Of a stretch of 64,000 nucleotides of DNA, positions 44,901 to 53,062 are shown in pieces. Within the stretch, counting starts at the first letter, position 1; every line of letters begins with the position of its first letter. Source of the DNA: Microthrixaceae bacterium (GTDB taxonomy: Bacteria > Actinomycetota > Acidimicrobiia > Acidimicrobiales > Microtrichaceae); assembly GCA_023957995.1 (NCBI GenBank), contig JAMLGK010000001.1, positions 124,001-188,000 on the forward strand. Direction: 5' to 3'. Position numbers and translations under genes: made by a program. The notes under the pieces are model-generated. The model was not told the origin of the DNA. It did not search any database and was given only the letters and a program-made list of their open reading frames with translations.

Positions 44901-46257
44901 TCCAGTACCCGGGGATCTCCTCGGGCCGCTCGAGGTTGCGGTCGACCATCTCTCCGGAGAACAAGGCCCACTGGTTCACACAGATGCCGACGAGCAGCAC
45001 TGCGGCGACCGCTGTGTGCAGGCGGGGGCGCCGGTCGGCCCAGCGTGTTGCCACCGCCGCGACAGCAGCCGCGAGCATCACCGCGAGGCCGAGCGCGATC
45101 AGCGGCACGGCGCGCGGTGTGGAACGGAAGGCGAGGCCCGAATCGGTGCCGGTCCAGGCCTTGAACACCGCTCCGGCGGGTGTGGGGGAGTCCCAGGGGT
45201 GTGCTCCCACACCGATGACGAGCCCCACGGCCACCAGCACCGCGAAGTAGCCCCGGTTCCTGAAGCGCGTGAAGAAGCCCGAGAGGATCGCGATTCCGGG
45301 CAGGGCGAAGCTCAGCACCAGAGCGGGGATCGACTGCACCATCCTCACCGCCGGTTCGATCCACGCGCCCAGGGCATCGCGGCCGTAGAAGAACCAGTAG
45401 CCCAGACCCCGGATCAACTCCGTGGACACCGCTGCGTTGGCAACCGTGTAGTAGGTCTCGGTGTAGCGCAGTATCGGTATGCCGAAGCTGCCCTGAACGG
45501 CGAGGCCGGCCACCCACCACAGGGATGTGATCCCGGTCAGCACCGAGATCCTGAGCCCCGCGGCCAGCACCCGGCGCAGGTCGGCCTCGTGGGTCACCCA
45601 GACCGCGTGGGCCATCCACAACAACGGCCCTGCCATCACCAACAGCAGAGAGGTGGCGTTCACACCTCCGACGGTGAGGGTCACCAGGGCGAACAGCGAC
45701 GGCCAGCGCCACCCTCCGCGATGCACCGACCGCGAAGCCAGGCCGATCAGCCAGGGGAGACCGGCGAAGGGCAACAGGATCACCGAGATGCGCGCCCCGT
45801 AGTGCAGGACATACGGCGACAGCGCGTACGCGAACGAGGCGACGGTGAGTCCCGGGCCGACCCAACGCAGCTCCTTGAGCATGAAACGCACACCCATGCC
45901 CGCAGCGAAGAGCACTGTCGCCAACCAGAGCCTCTGGGCCACCCAGTCGGGCACGCCGATCGTCTCGAAGAACCAGTACCAGGGCCCCATCGGCCACAGG
46001 TATCCGATGTTCTGGTGGGTGACGGTGCCGAGACCGATGTGGGTGTCCCACATCCACGGGGCACGGCTCAACAGCCGTGCCGGATCGAGGTAGAGGTAGG
46101 TCTTGGTGTCAGCGCCCACGCGGCCCGGAGCGGTGAGCAGCAGCGGCACGTACGTGACCACCGCCAGAGCGAGTACGCCGAGCGGGGGCCGCCGTCGCCA
46201 CGACGGCCGGGCCAATGAGGACGAGGAGGGCTCGACTGTCGTCTCGGCGTTGATCAT
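41848..46257 (-). CDS. AftD-like arabinofuranosyltransferase homologue (DUF3367) with two discoidin-type modules
   Basis: 1469 residues. The N-terminal GT-C module (to ~420) has about 11-12 TM helices and an acidic first loop, GADTKTYLYLDPARLL, where GT-C enzymes bind polyprenyl-phosphate donors. A long extracytoplasmic region includes two F5/8 type C-like carbohydrate-binding modules (~750-860 and ~970-1085), each with an A(M/I)DGDxATAW signature. C-terminal TM helices (~1300-1460) end it. Mycobacterial AftD adds alpha-1,3-arabinofuranose to arabinan; here the sugar is unproven. TAGATT lies 12 nt upstream of ATG 46257. Confidence 0.82.
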   Translation of the reverse strand: MINAETTVEPSSSSLARPSWRRRPPLGVLALAVVTYVPLLLTAPGRVGADTKTYLYLDPARLLSRAPWMWDTHIGLGTVTHQNIGYLWPMGPWYWFFETIGVPDWVAQRLWLATVLFAAGMGVRFMLKELRWVGPGLTVASFAYALSPYVLHYGARISVILLPFAGLPWLIGLASRSVHRGGWRWPSLFALVTLTVGGVNATSLLLVMAGPLLWMAHAVWVTHEADLRRVLAAGLRISVLTGITSLWWVAGLAVQGSFGIPILRYTETYYTVANAAVSTELIRGLGYWFFYGRDALGAWIEPAVRMVQSIPALVLSFALPGIAILSGFFTRFRNRGYFAVLVAVGLVIGVGAHPWDSPTPAGAVFKAWTGTDSGLAFRSTPRAVPLIALGLAVMLAAAVAAVATRWADRRPRLHTAVAAVLLVGICVNQWALFSGEMVDRNLERPEEIPGYWNEAAAAMDQGDQDTRVYETPGTDFASYRWGNTVDPITPGLIDRPYAARELIPYGTPSSADLLNAWDLPLQEGRFDPDTVVPLAQLLGVGTIAHRGDLQYERFRTPRPDITYHQLLQTPGLEDPVSFGVGIDNDTSPVLRLDDEVLLGTPTYWEHAPAVSLFDVSDPRPIVRAVSAQSPTLLAGDGAGIVAWAGVGALDPDRVILYPASFADEPEGLEEQLEVPGSQLVVTDTNRRQARRWGSVRENDGYTERVGEEPLEVDPADNRLDKFPDAGDDSYTVSEQLGGAVVSASAYGNPVSYTPSDRAARAMDGDPATAWRVGAFDEPRGEYLQVDLAEPVSTNHLTLQQTQREANRWITEVELSFEGGEPLTVALDDSSRQGTPGQTVEFPEREFSSVRITITETNVPELDRYVGVADVGFAEVGIPGVDPVTEWVRPPTDLLDAAGPGSLDHPLTYVFTRRAANPSEVVISDEEILMRRVVDTPVQRDVTLYGSARMSTKLADSAIDDLLAVSGARAEATSRMAGDLRSRATSAIDGDTATAWQTPLNAPTAQTISVASDEPYDIDGLDLVLRRDGLHSVPTRISVSVNGGDPQSLVVPSVGVGDRSERGGTAEVTVPFEASGVTELSLTIDEVDEANSIDWFGGSTTVLPVGIVELGLPVQAVVPEAGSALEQSCRDDLVTLDGVGVETRVSGTVGEALDGELLEVTGCAPATLEAGENRLTTGIGAETGFDVDRLALASAAGGAPGRDTMQEGPEPVTPAPANTTEMTGKVTWQTEVSGAQEPYWVVLGESESPGFSASVTTGDGTQIDLGPSTLVNGYANGWQVDPAVVGPDATITMEFAPQRMVWIALLLSAIGVLICLALLVIRAPRIRGAGDSPTAGIEVGSVAPVTAEGAALAPARAGVAAVAAGLLALVFMGWAVGLAVMIVAFVALWVPRGQLVLRFGGPALFAAAAGFVIAKQLLGNYLVDFNWMNLFEVTHAWTLAAVALLVLDVAVSHLRRAASDTPRTTPGSDL

Positions 46258-46269
46258 GGGACGGGCGCG

Positions 46270-46275
46270 AATCTA
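46270..46275 (-). promoter_or_regulatory. Possible -10 (TAGATT) for the AftD-like gene
   Basis: TANNNT hexamer 12 nt before ATG 46257, which would leave a leader of about 5 nt. Confidence 0.3.
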
Positions 46276-46338
46276 CCGGTCAGGCCTTTGTGGGTTGGAG
46301 ATGGGCGGGTTGGAACCGACGGGTCGGAGCCGGGTCCG

Positions 46339-47628
46339 TCAGCTCGGCGGGTCCGGGATGACGAAGTCGAACGGGCTCAACAGCCACTGGGTCAGGTCGC
46401 CCTCGTCGACCCCGGGCGGGGCCTTGCGCCATTGGTCCGACTCCGGAATCGTGCCATCGCGCAGAAACCCGACCATCGCGGGTGGGTCCAGCTGTGAACG
46501 CCACGTCGACACGCCCGTCGACATCATGCCGGGGATGAACGCGGTCACGACCAGCAGGCCAGCCGATGCCCACGCAGCGGTGCGCTCGGGGATCGTCACC
46601 GCCAGCCAGAGCGCACCGAAGGCCAGCAGCGGTGCCGTGATCACCGCGTAGACCCGCGTCTCGTCCAACGTGAACAGCACTGGGATGAGGGCCACCACCA
46701 TCATCAACGCTGCGACGGCTGCTGCGGTCTGCGCACCTTTCGGCGCGCTGCTGCGGGAGGCCCGGGTGGTGAAGAACACCGCCAGTGCGATGAACACCAA
46801 CCACAGCGGCCCCCAAAGGCTCCACAGCAGCGCCACCGGCTGTTGGGTGTGGTGTTCGACGAACGAGCCCAGGCCGAGGTCCAGGTAGGCGGTCCTGGGA
46901 GTGGAGACCACGATGTCGGTCACGGTGAACCAGACCTGGGTGAGGATCCTGCCGAGCACGACGCCACCCACCGCAACACCCACGCCCACGACCACCCCCA
47001 CCCACGTTCTGTGCAGCGAGGATCGCTCCAGGGGCTCATCTGGAAACACAGAACGGCCGGTGGAGGCGCTCTCGGGCAGGAACTCCCGGACCAGACCGGC
47101 GACCGCGGCCATGAAGACCGCCTGTTCGGGGTGGGTGAGACCGGCAAGGACACCCAGGGCCACGACCGCCCAGCGCCGTGGGACCAGCACCATCGCCACC
47201 CCACACAGCGCGGTGAGCGGGTCGGGTTGGCCGAGCCACTGCATCGACACCGTCACCACCGGCGCGGCGGCCAACAACACCGTGAGGTTGCGGGCGGTCG
47301 AGTGCCCGAAACGCCAGCGTGCGAGGCCGACCACCAGGACCCACCCGACCACCAGTACCACGAGGTGAAGGCGCGCCACCTCGTGGGGCGCGGTCTGGCC
47401 CAGCAGGGCCGCGAGCGAGGTGAGCGAGACATCCGTGAGCAGGTAGTCGCCCGCCAGCGCGTTGCCGAAGGGGTTGTTGCCCGGGTCGGACGCGATCAGC
47501 GACACGAACGCCAGGTTGGGCGTGGCCCAGATCCCGTTGTGCACCAGGGCCGCGAGAACCGATCCCGCCCACCACCCGGCGAGGCGCCACAACGAGGGCT
47601 CGGCCGGGCTCTCGCCGCCTGGGTGCAT
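46339..47628 (-). CDS. Multi-spanning membrane protein, possible GT-C glycosyltransferase
   Basis: 429 residues with about ten hydrophobic helices and a soluble C-terminal tail of ~60 residues. The first loop (NPFGNALAGDYLLTDV) has an Asp in the position used by GT-C enzymes, but I see no diagnostic motif and cannot name the family. Context (AftD-like gene downstream, acyltransferases divergent) favours envelope glycan assembly. ATG 47628 has TACGGT 7 nt upstream. Confidence 0.65.
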   Translation of the reverse strand: MHPGGESPAEPSLWRLAGWWAGSVLAALVHNGIWATPNLAFVSLIASDPGNNPFGNALAGDYLLTDVSLTSLAALLGQTAPHEVARLHLVVLVVGWVLVVGLARWRFGHSTARNLTVLLAAAPVVTVSMQWLGQPDPLTALCGVAMVLVPRRWAVVALGVLAGLTHPEQAVFMAAVAGLVREFLPESASTGRSVFPDEPLERSSLHRTWVGVVVGVGVAVGGVVLGRILTQVWFTVTDIVVSTPRTAYLDLGLGSFVEHHTQQPVALLWSLWGPLWLVFIALAVFFTTRASRSSAPKGAQTAAAVAALMMVVALIPVLFTLDETRVYAVITAPLLAFGALWLAVTIPERTAAWASAGLLVVTAFIPGMMSTGVSTWRSQLDPPAMVGFLRDGTIPESDQWRKAPPGVDEGDLTQWLLSPFDFVIPDPPS

Positions 47629-47635
47629 CGCGCCG

Positions 47636-47641
47636 ACCGTA
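47636..47641 (-). promoter_or_regulatory. Leaderless-type -10 (TACGGT) for the membrane protein gene
   Basis: TANNNT hexamer 7 nt before ATG 47628. Confidence 0.45.
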
Positions 47642-47690
47642 GTGGTGACAGCGGCTCCGGGCGGTCACCGGAGGCCGATCGGCACCCCGG

Positions 47691-47696
47691 TAGCAT
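47691..47696 (+). promoter_or_regulatory. Leaderless-type -10 (TAGCAT) for the acyltransferase-3 pair
   Basis: TANNNT hexamer 7 nt before GTG 47704. Confidence 0.45.
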
Positions 47697-47703
47697 CTCG
47701 CTC

Positions 47704-48885
47704 GTGGTACAGACCGCTGAGGTCGGGCGGCCGACGAAGTTCCCCTACGTGGCAGCACTCGACGGTCTTCGGGGCATCTTCGTGCTGGTGATCGGACTGT
47801 TCCACTTCTCGATCACCGCCGGCTGGGGCCTCGAGACCCCCATCTTCCCTGGATCGTTCTTCGCCCCGTCGGCGTTCTTCACGCTGTCGGGCTACCTGAT
47901 CACGTCGCTGTTGCTGGTCGAGCGTGAGCGCAGCGGCACCATCGACGGCCCGGGTTTCTGGGGACGACGCTTCAGACGGCTGCTGCCCGCCTCGGTGGCG
48001 GTGATCGTGGTCGCTGCGATCCTGACCGCCTTCTCCATGGAGCTGTGGGGGCCTTTCCCGGGGGTGGACGCCGCGGGTGGTCTGTTCTCGATGTCGAACT
48101 GGCAGGCGATCCGACTCGCCGAAGCAGACAACGTGGGCCTTCGGGCATTGGGACCGTTGGGTGTGTTCTGGTCGCTGGGCCTCGAGGAGCAGTTCTATCT
48201 GGGGCTGTTCGTGGTGGTGATGGTCACCTCACGCTTGGTCAACCGGATGCGCTGGTTGACCTGGACACTGATAGCGGTTGCGGCGCTCTCGGTGACCACC
48301 CAGGTGTTGATGGACGCGTCGCTGGCCAGGGAGTACTTCGGCACCGATACCCGCGCCGCCGAGGCGGTGGCGGGATGCCTGTTCGCGATCTGGGTCCACA
48401 ATCGCGGCCTGCCCCGCGGCGCGATCTGGGGCTGGGTCGGGGTCGCCGCCACGGCGCTGGCGTTCGCCCTGTGGATCTTCGTGCACGAGGACGACCCGTG
48501 GGTCCTCAGCGGAGGCCTCTCGGCGTTCTCGTTGGTGACCATCGGAATGATCATCGCCGCGAGCGTCGAAGGACCCATGCGGAGGATCCTCGCGTTCGGC
48601 CCGCTCGTGGCGCTGGGCCGGATCAGCTACCCCGTCTACCTCACGCACTGGCCGATCGCTCTGATCATGAGCCCCGACAGGATGGGCATGGCCGGCTGGC
48701 CCCTCATCATCGTGCGGTGCATCGTCACCGTGGGTGTGTCCTGGGCGATCTACAAGTACCTCGAAGGTCCGATGCGAACCTTCAAGGGAGCCCGCTGGCC
48801 CCGCGGACTGGTCCTGTGGGCCGTGCCCGCGGTCTTCGCCCTCGTGCTGACGACGTGGACCTCGGGCTGGGGTTGGATCACGTGA
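47704..48885 (+). CDS. Acyltransferase-3 family membrane O-acyltransferase
   Basis: 393 residues with about ten TM helices. Starts with the AT3 signature LDGLRGIFVLVIGLFHFS (catalytic His in TM1), then FFTLSGYLITSLLL, FWGRRFRRLLPA (Arg motif), FWSLGLEEQFYLGLF and the late ISYPVYLTHWPIALI. AT3 enzymes move acetyl or other acyl groups across the membrane onto sugars. The GTG start is set by the leaderless-type -10; the frame upstream translates into His/Arg/Gly-rich nonsense. The next gene's GTG overlaps its stop (GTGA). Confidence 0.9.
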   Translation: MVQTAEVGRPTKFPYVAALDGLRGIFVLVIGLFHFSITAGWGLETPIFPGSFFAPSAFFTLSGYLITSLLLVERERSGTIDGPGFWGRRFRRLLPASVAVIVVAAILTAFSMELWGPFPGVDAAGGLFSMSNWQAIRLAEADNVGLRALGPLGVFWSLGLEEQFYLGLFVVVMVTSRLVNRMRWLTWTLIAVAALSVTTQVLMDASLAREYFGTDTRAAEAVAGCLFAIWVHNRGLPRGAIWGWVGVAATALAFALWIFVHEDDPWVLSGGLSAFSLVTIGMIIAASVEGPMRRILAFGPLVALGRISYPVYLTHWPIALIMSPDRMGMAGWPLIIVRCIVTVGVSWAIYKYLEGPMRTFKGARWPRGLVLWAVPAVFALVLTTWTSGWGWIT

Positions 48886-51338
48886 ACAGCGACGCCAGGG
48901 CGAGCGACGTGAGGGTGAGAGACGCGGCGGTGAGAGAGAGGTCGTTCGGTCTGGACGTGGCGCGCGCCCTTGCGGCGCTCGGGGTGCTGGTCACCCATGT
49001 GGCCTTTGCCACGGGGATAGTGAACCCGCAACGTTGGTCCTCACCGCTGCGCGAGGTGCTTCCGCGGCTGGATGTGGGCGTGACCGTGTTCTTCGTGCTG
49101 TCGGGTTTCCTGGTCGGTCGACCGTTCGTGCGACGCACCCTGGCCTCGACTCCCCCGACCGATCTGCGGCGCTACGGGGTGCGCAGGCTGTCGCGCATCT
49201 ACCCGGTGTACTGGGCGGTCCTGGCGGTCACCTTGATCACCGTCGGACACGGCTCCTCAGCAGAGGTGGCCGCGGATGTGCTGTTGGTGCACGTCTACAA
49301 CCCGCAGTGGGCGATCGGTCCGATCACCCAGAGCTGGTCGCTGGCCACCGAGTTGGCGTTCTACGCGTTCCTGCCGGCTTGGTTCGCGATCCTGCGTCGA
49401 CGTCTCGACGCCGACGGAATCGAAGATCCGGTGCGGCGGGCACGCTGGGTGGGCGGGGGACTGTTCATCTGGGTGCTGATCGCCATCGGCTGGCGCACAG
49501 GGGTGGTGCTGGGCACCAACACCTATGACTTCAACCTCGCCGGAGCGGTCGACACCCGCGGCGCTCTGCTGACCTGGCTGCCCAACCACCTCGACGCGTT
49601 CGCCATCGGCGTGGGCCTGGCCCTCGCACTCGAAGCCGGTTGGGCCCGCCCGCTGTCGGTTGCCACACGGTGGGTCAGCTATGCGGTGTCTGCGCTGGCG
49701 CTGTGGTGGGTCTCGACCGGACTCGACCTGCCGCCGGTGTTCACAGGTTTCGACGGCCCGCAGACCCATCTGCGCCATCTGTTGTTCCTCGTGATCGCAG
49801 CCGGTGTGGTGGCACCCAGCGCCTTCGCCCGAGGCACCCGGGGTGCCGTTGGAGACACCGCCGTTGGAGACACCGCTATTGGAGACACCGCCGTTGGAGA
49901 GGCCGCCGTTGGAGAGGCCGCGGACGCTTCGGGCGACCGGAGCGCCCCGGCCGGCTGGCGCCCACCGGCCTGGGCCGCACGGGTTGCGACGGGTGCAGCG
50001 CTGGCCAGCTACGGCGTGTACCTGTGGCACCAGTGGGTCACCCACGAGTGGTTCACCGAACGCAACCTGGCGGACTTCCAGGCGCCCTTCCCGAGCGTGC
50101 TGGCGGTGGTCGTGGTCGGCTCCACGGTGCTCGCAGCGATCACGTACTGGTTCGTGGAGAGGCCCGCCACCACGCTGGCCACAGGAGTGGGCGGTGGCAG
50201 CGTGGTCGAACCCCCTCGGCGCCTGGGACCCCAGCGCAGCCTCGACGGGTTGCGCGGCCTCGCGATCGTGGCGGTGCTCGGCACCCACGTCGTGTTCCTA
50301 GACGCAGGCTCGGACACCTGGTCGCTGCGGGGCGGATTCCTCGGGGTCGACATCTTCCTGGGGCTCTCGGCGTTCCTGATCGCCGCGGTGCTGCTGCGAG
50401 AGCTCGACTCGACCGCGGAGCGCGACGGGCAACCCTCGTTCAACGCACGCTCGTTCGCCCGTCGACGCCTGAGGCGGCTCTACCCACCGCTGCTGGTGTT
50501 CCTGGCCATCGCAGGGGTTGTCTCGGTCCTCGTGTTGCCCACCACCGTCGGCCAGCAGCTCATCCAGACGCTTCTCGCGGTGACCTTCATTGCCAACTGG
50601 CAGCTGAGTTGGGGCTCGCATCCACCCTTCGACATGGCACACCTCTGGTCGTTGTCCCTCGAGGCGCAGTTCTACCTTTTGATGGCGATCGGGCTCTGGC
50701 TGGGGCGCAATCGCCTGCGACGAGCGGATCGCACAGTGGCGGGGCTCACCGTCGCCGCGGTGGCGGTGTGCCTGTGGAGGTTGTGGCTCTATCACCGCGG
50801 CGTGGAGTTGCCCGCGCTCTACGAACGCACCGGAGCGCGCGCCGATTCGATGCTGCTCGGGGTGGCCGCTGCGTTCATCTGGCGGAGCTCGCTGGTCAGC
50901 GAAGGGGTGCTGCGCCTTGTCGGCATCGCGTCAGGAGTGTTCCTGGTGGTCGCGATGGTGTTCTCGGCTGACGACTCAGCGTGGCTCTTCGAAGGTGGCT
51001 TCACGCTGGTGGCTGCTGCGTCCGCCTCGCTGGTTCTCGCAGCGGTCACCGGTTCCGGGGTGGTCGCAGCGGTGGGCCGCTGGGGTCCGTTGCGCTGGGT
51101 GGGCGAGATCTCCTACTCGCTTTACCTGTGGCACCTGCCCATCTACATCTGGACCGTCAAGGCGCTGGGCGATTCGGCGCCCCTCGGGCTCAAGGTGGCG
51201 ATAGCGGTGCCCGCATCGGTACTGGCGGGGTGGATCAGCTACCGACTGGTCGAGACCCGGGTGCTCGCCGGTTGGAGGCGCAAGGCCTCGACCGCTCAGG
51301 GACAGATCACAGCCGAACCACTGGTCGACAAGACGTAG
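48882..51338 (+). CDS. Fusion of two complete acyltransferase-3 domains
   Basis: 818 residues, about 20 TM helices. Domain 1 (~15-435): LDVARALAALGVLVTHVAF, FFVLSGFLVGRPF, YGVRRLSRIYPVYW, SWSLATELAFYAFLP, and SYGVYLWHQWV. Domain 2 (~450-805): SLDGLRGLAIVAVLGTHVVF, DIFLGLSAFLIAAVLL, FARRRLRRLYPPLL, LWSLSLEAQFYLL, and ISYSLYLWHLPIYIW. Both keep the TM1 His and the Arg and Glu motifs, so both may be active. A 15-bp repeat encodes Gly-Asp/Glu-Thr/Ala-Ala-Val units in a loop of domain 1 (~322-346). Translation is coupled to the preceding AT3 gene; the 3' end overlaps the convergent gene by 43 bp. Single AT3 domains are the norm. Confidence 0.88.
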   Translation: MNSDARASDVRVRDAAVRERSFGLDVARALAALGVLVTHVAFATGIVNPQRWSSPLREVLPRLDVGVTVFFVLSGFLVGRPFVRRTLASTPPTDLRRYGVRRLSRIYPVYWAVLAVTLITVGHGSSAEVAADVLLVHVYNPQWAIGPITQSWSLATELAFYAFLPAWFAILRRRLDADGIEDPVRRARWVGGGLFIWVLIAIGWRTGVVLGTNTYDFNLAGAVDTRGALLTWLPNHLDAFAIGVGLALALEAGWARPLSVATRWVSYAVSALALWWVSTGLDLPPVFTGFDGPQTHLRHLLFLVIAAGVVAPSAFARGTRGAVGDTAVGDTAIGDTAVGEAAVGEAADASGDRSAPAGWRPPAWAARVATGAALASYGVYLWHQWVTHEWFTERNLADFQAPFPSVLAVVVVGSTVLAAITYWFVERPATTLATGVGGGSVVEPPRRLGPQRSLDGLRGLAIVAVLGTHVVFLDAGSDTWSLRGGFLGVDIFLGLSAFLIAAVLLRELDSTAERDGQPSFNARSFARRRLRRLYPPLLVFLAIAGVVSVLVLPTTVGQQLIQTLLAVTFIANWQLSWGSHPPFDMAHLWSLSLEAQFYLLMAIGLWLGRNRLRRADRTVAGLTVAAVAVCLWRLWLYHRGVELPALYERTGARADSMLLGVAAAFIWRSSLVSEGVLRLVGIASGVFLVVAMVFSADDSAWLFEGGFTLVAAASASLVLAAVTGSGVVAAVGRWGPLRWVGEISYSLYLWHLPIYIWTVKALGDSAPLGLKVAIAVPASVLAGWISYRLVETRVLAGWRRKASTAQGQITAEPLVDKT
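49846..49920. repeat. 15-bp tandem repeat, five copies, inside the double acyltransferase gene
   Basis: CCGTTGGAGACACCG x5 (the third copy starts CTATTGG, the last two end GAGGCCG), in frame. It encodes a hydrophilic loop and lies within the first domain, not at the junction. Confidence 0.92.
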
Positions 51339-53011
51339 GGCTCCGCCACGTCGGTGCCGACCCGGGCATCCTCGGGAAGCACCAATTCGCTGAGGGACCT
51401 GTCGAGTTCGAAGGTGAGCGCCTCGGCGCCGAAGCGCCCGACCGAGATCGTGGCCGGACCCGCTTCGCCGTCAGCCCTGACCACCACCTCCAGAACGGTC
51501 CCGGGAGCCGACTCGAGGTCGGCCGCACACCCCGATAGGTCCTCGGGTACCGCACCCACCGCCGGCGTTGGTGCGGACAATGCGACGTTGTCGAAGAACA
51601 GCTCCGCTGCGGCGTCGCGTTGGTCCTGGCGGCCACCGATCTCATCCGCGGCGGCACCCTGCAGCGGTGAGCCGACAGATGCCACGGCGTCGAGGTAGTC
51701 CTGTGCCGACACCGGCACGAACGAGAGCGGACCGATCACCGCTCCGGGTGACATCCGTTCGGCTCCCGCTGCCTCGGCCGCGTACAGGTTCGTCCGCAGA
51801 CCGGGTGCGGCATCGGCGACCTGGTCGCTCCAGTCGCCCATGTCCCCGACGAGCACGATCGCTCCCGCCGCCAACACCACAGAGGCCACGACCGCCGATC
51901 CCAGCTTCACCGGCTGGCGCCAGCGCTCCGGCACCGCCGCTGCGCTGCGCTGAACGCCCGTGGCACTCCCGCGTGTGCCAACGGCTGCGGGGACCAGCGC
52001 CACAGCTGCCAGCACCAGATATGCCGCGATGGTCCAGCCGTAGCGGAGCTCGTCGGGAGGGATCGGGGGGAACGTGTCCTGGCGGGTCAACGAGGTGAGC
52101 CCGCCGAATGCGACGGCCGCGCCGAGTGCCCCCATGACCCTCGGGTCGAGCCGGCGCGTCCGCCACGACACGACCACCACCGCCGCTACGAGAACGCCTC
52201 CCACAGCGAGGCCGATCAGCGGCACTCCTGCGCTGACCGAGGTGGGGCCTGCCCAGAGCATCCGCAGGAAGTAGGGCACGACCTGGCCGACGTCGGTGGA
52301 GATCTCGTTCGCTTCGCGGTGTCCCAGCCACCAGATCGCCCACAGCGCCACCGGAACAGCCCACGCCACCCAGGTGCGGATGGGGGAGCGCCGCAGCACG
52401 AGCTCCACCGCCACCGCCAGCGCCGCCACCACTCCGAGACCGCTCGCGGCGAGGGCCAGCACGAGCCAAAGCGACACCGCCAGCAGGTGGCGGTTGCGGT
52501 GAGCCGTGGAGCCGTCGGGCCGCGCCGCGGACGATTCGAGTGCATCGAGATGCCACCAGATGCCCAACAGCGCAGCGATCGGCAGCGAGAAGTTCATCAG
52601 GAACGGAAACATCACGTTGGTGGTGCCCGCGCTGTTCCACAGGACCGCGACCACGGCGAGAACTGTCGCCACCGCCCCGACGCGCGTTCCGGCGAAGCGT
52701 GCGACCTGGAACCCCAGCACCGCCAGTGCGAGCAGCCCGACCACCCGGTAGGGGACGTAGGAGCCCACACCCACCGTGTGGAACAGGAACTGGTAGATCC
52801 CCGCTGGGAGCAGAGACAGGTGCCCGTTGAAGGGCTCCAGCAGGTTTCCGCTGTGGTACTCCGCGAAGATGTTCCAGTCGTCGCTGAAGAACCAGAGCCG
52901 CCGGCCCACCCAGGCGGCGACGATCACCAGCACGGCCACGACGCCAGCGGATCCGAGGGCACCAGCGGTGTTGGCGGGCGACCCGGACGCGTCTTGTTCC
53001 ACGGTGCCCAC
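51296..53011 (-). CDS. Multi-spanning membrane protein, GT-C-like
   Basis: 571 residues: about ten to eleven TM helices to ~residue 390 and a soluble extracytoplasmic C-terminal part. The first loop reads FFSDDWNIFAEYHSGNL followed by EPFNGHLSLLP; an Asp-Asp pair after TM1 is the expected donor-binding site of GT-C enzymes. I cannot assign a sugar. GTG 53011 has TAACCT 9 nt upstream. Confidence 0.68.
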   Translation of the reverse strand: MGTVEQDASGSPANTAGALGSAGVVAVLVIVAAWVGRRLWFFSDDWNIFAEYHSGNLLEPFNGHLSLLPAGIYQFLFHTVGVGSYVPYRVVGLLALAVLGFQVARFAGTRVGAVATVLAVVAVLWNSAGTTNVMFPFLMNFSLPIAALLGIWWHLDALESSAARPDGSTAHRNRHLLAVSLWLVLALAASGLGVVAALAVAVELVLRRSPIRTWVAWAVPVALWAIWWLGHREANEISTDVGQVVPYFLRMLWAGPTSVSAGVPLIGLAVGGVLVAAVVVVSWRTRRLDPRVMGALGAAVAFGGLTSLTRQDTFPPIPPDELRYGWTIAAYLVLAAVALVPAAVGTRGSATGVQRSAAAVPERWRQPVKLGSAVVASVVLAAGAIVLVGDMGDWSDQVADAAPGLRTNLYAAEAAGAERMSPGAVIGPLSFVPVSAQDYLDAVASVGSPLQGAAADEIGGRQDQRDAAAELFFDNVALSAPTPAVGAVPEDLSGCAADLESAPGTVLEVVVRADGEAGPATISVGRFGAEALTFELDRSLSELVLPEDARVGTDVAEPYVLSTSGSAVICP

Positions 53012-53020
53012 GAGCCGGTG

Positions 53021-53026
53021 AGGTTA
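53021..53026 (-). promoter_or_regulatory. Leaderless-type -10 (TAACCT) for the 51296-53011 gene
   Basis: TANNNT hexamer 9 nt before GTG 53011. Confidence 0.4.
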
Positions 53027-53050
53027 TCGAATCGAACCCCCGGGGCCGTC

Positions 53051-53056
53051 TATGGT
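53051..53056 (+). promoter_or_regulatory. Leaderless-type -10 (TATGGT) for the GT39-like gene
   Basis: TANNNT hexamer 6 nt before GTG 53063. Confidence 0.4.
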
Positions 53057-53062
53057 CACCGG

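Noticed and set aside
41848..46257. Calling this gene aftD outright
   Set aside because: Size, DUF3367-like layout and carbohydrate-binding modules agree, but arabinose specificity cannot be shown from the sequence, so only similarity is claimed.
46843..47703. Upstream extension of the first acyltransferase-3 frame
   Set aside because: It runs antisense through the 46339-47628 membrane protein gene and yields low-complexity charged sequence; GTG 47704 has a promoter-like hexamer and begins right before the AT3 signature.
48045..48881. Upstream extension of the double acyltransferase frame
   Set aside because: It is an out-of-frame shadow of the preceding acyltransferase gene; the GTGA overlap at 48882 is the sensible start.
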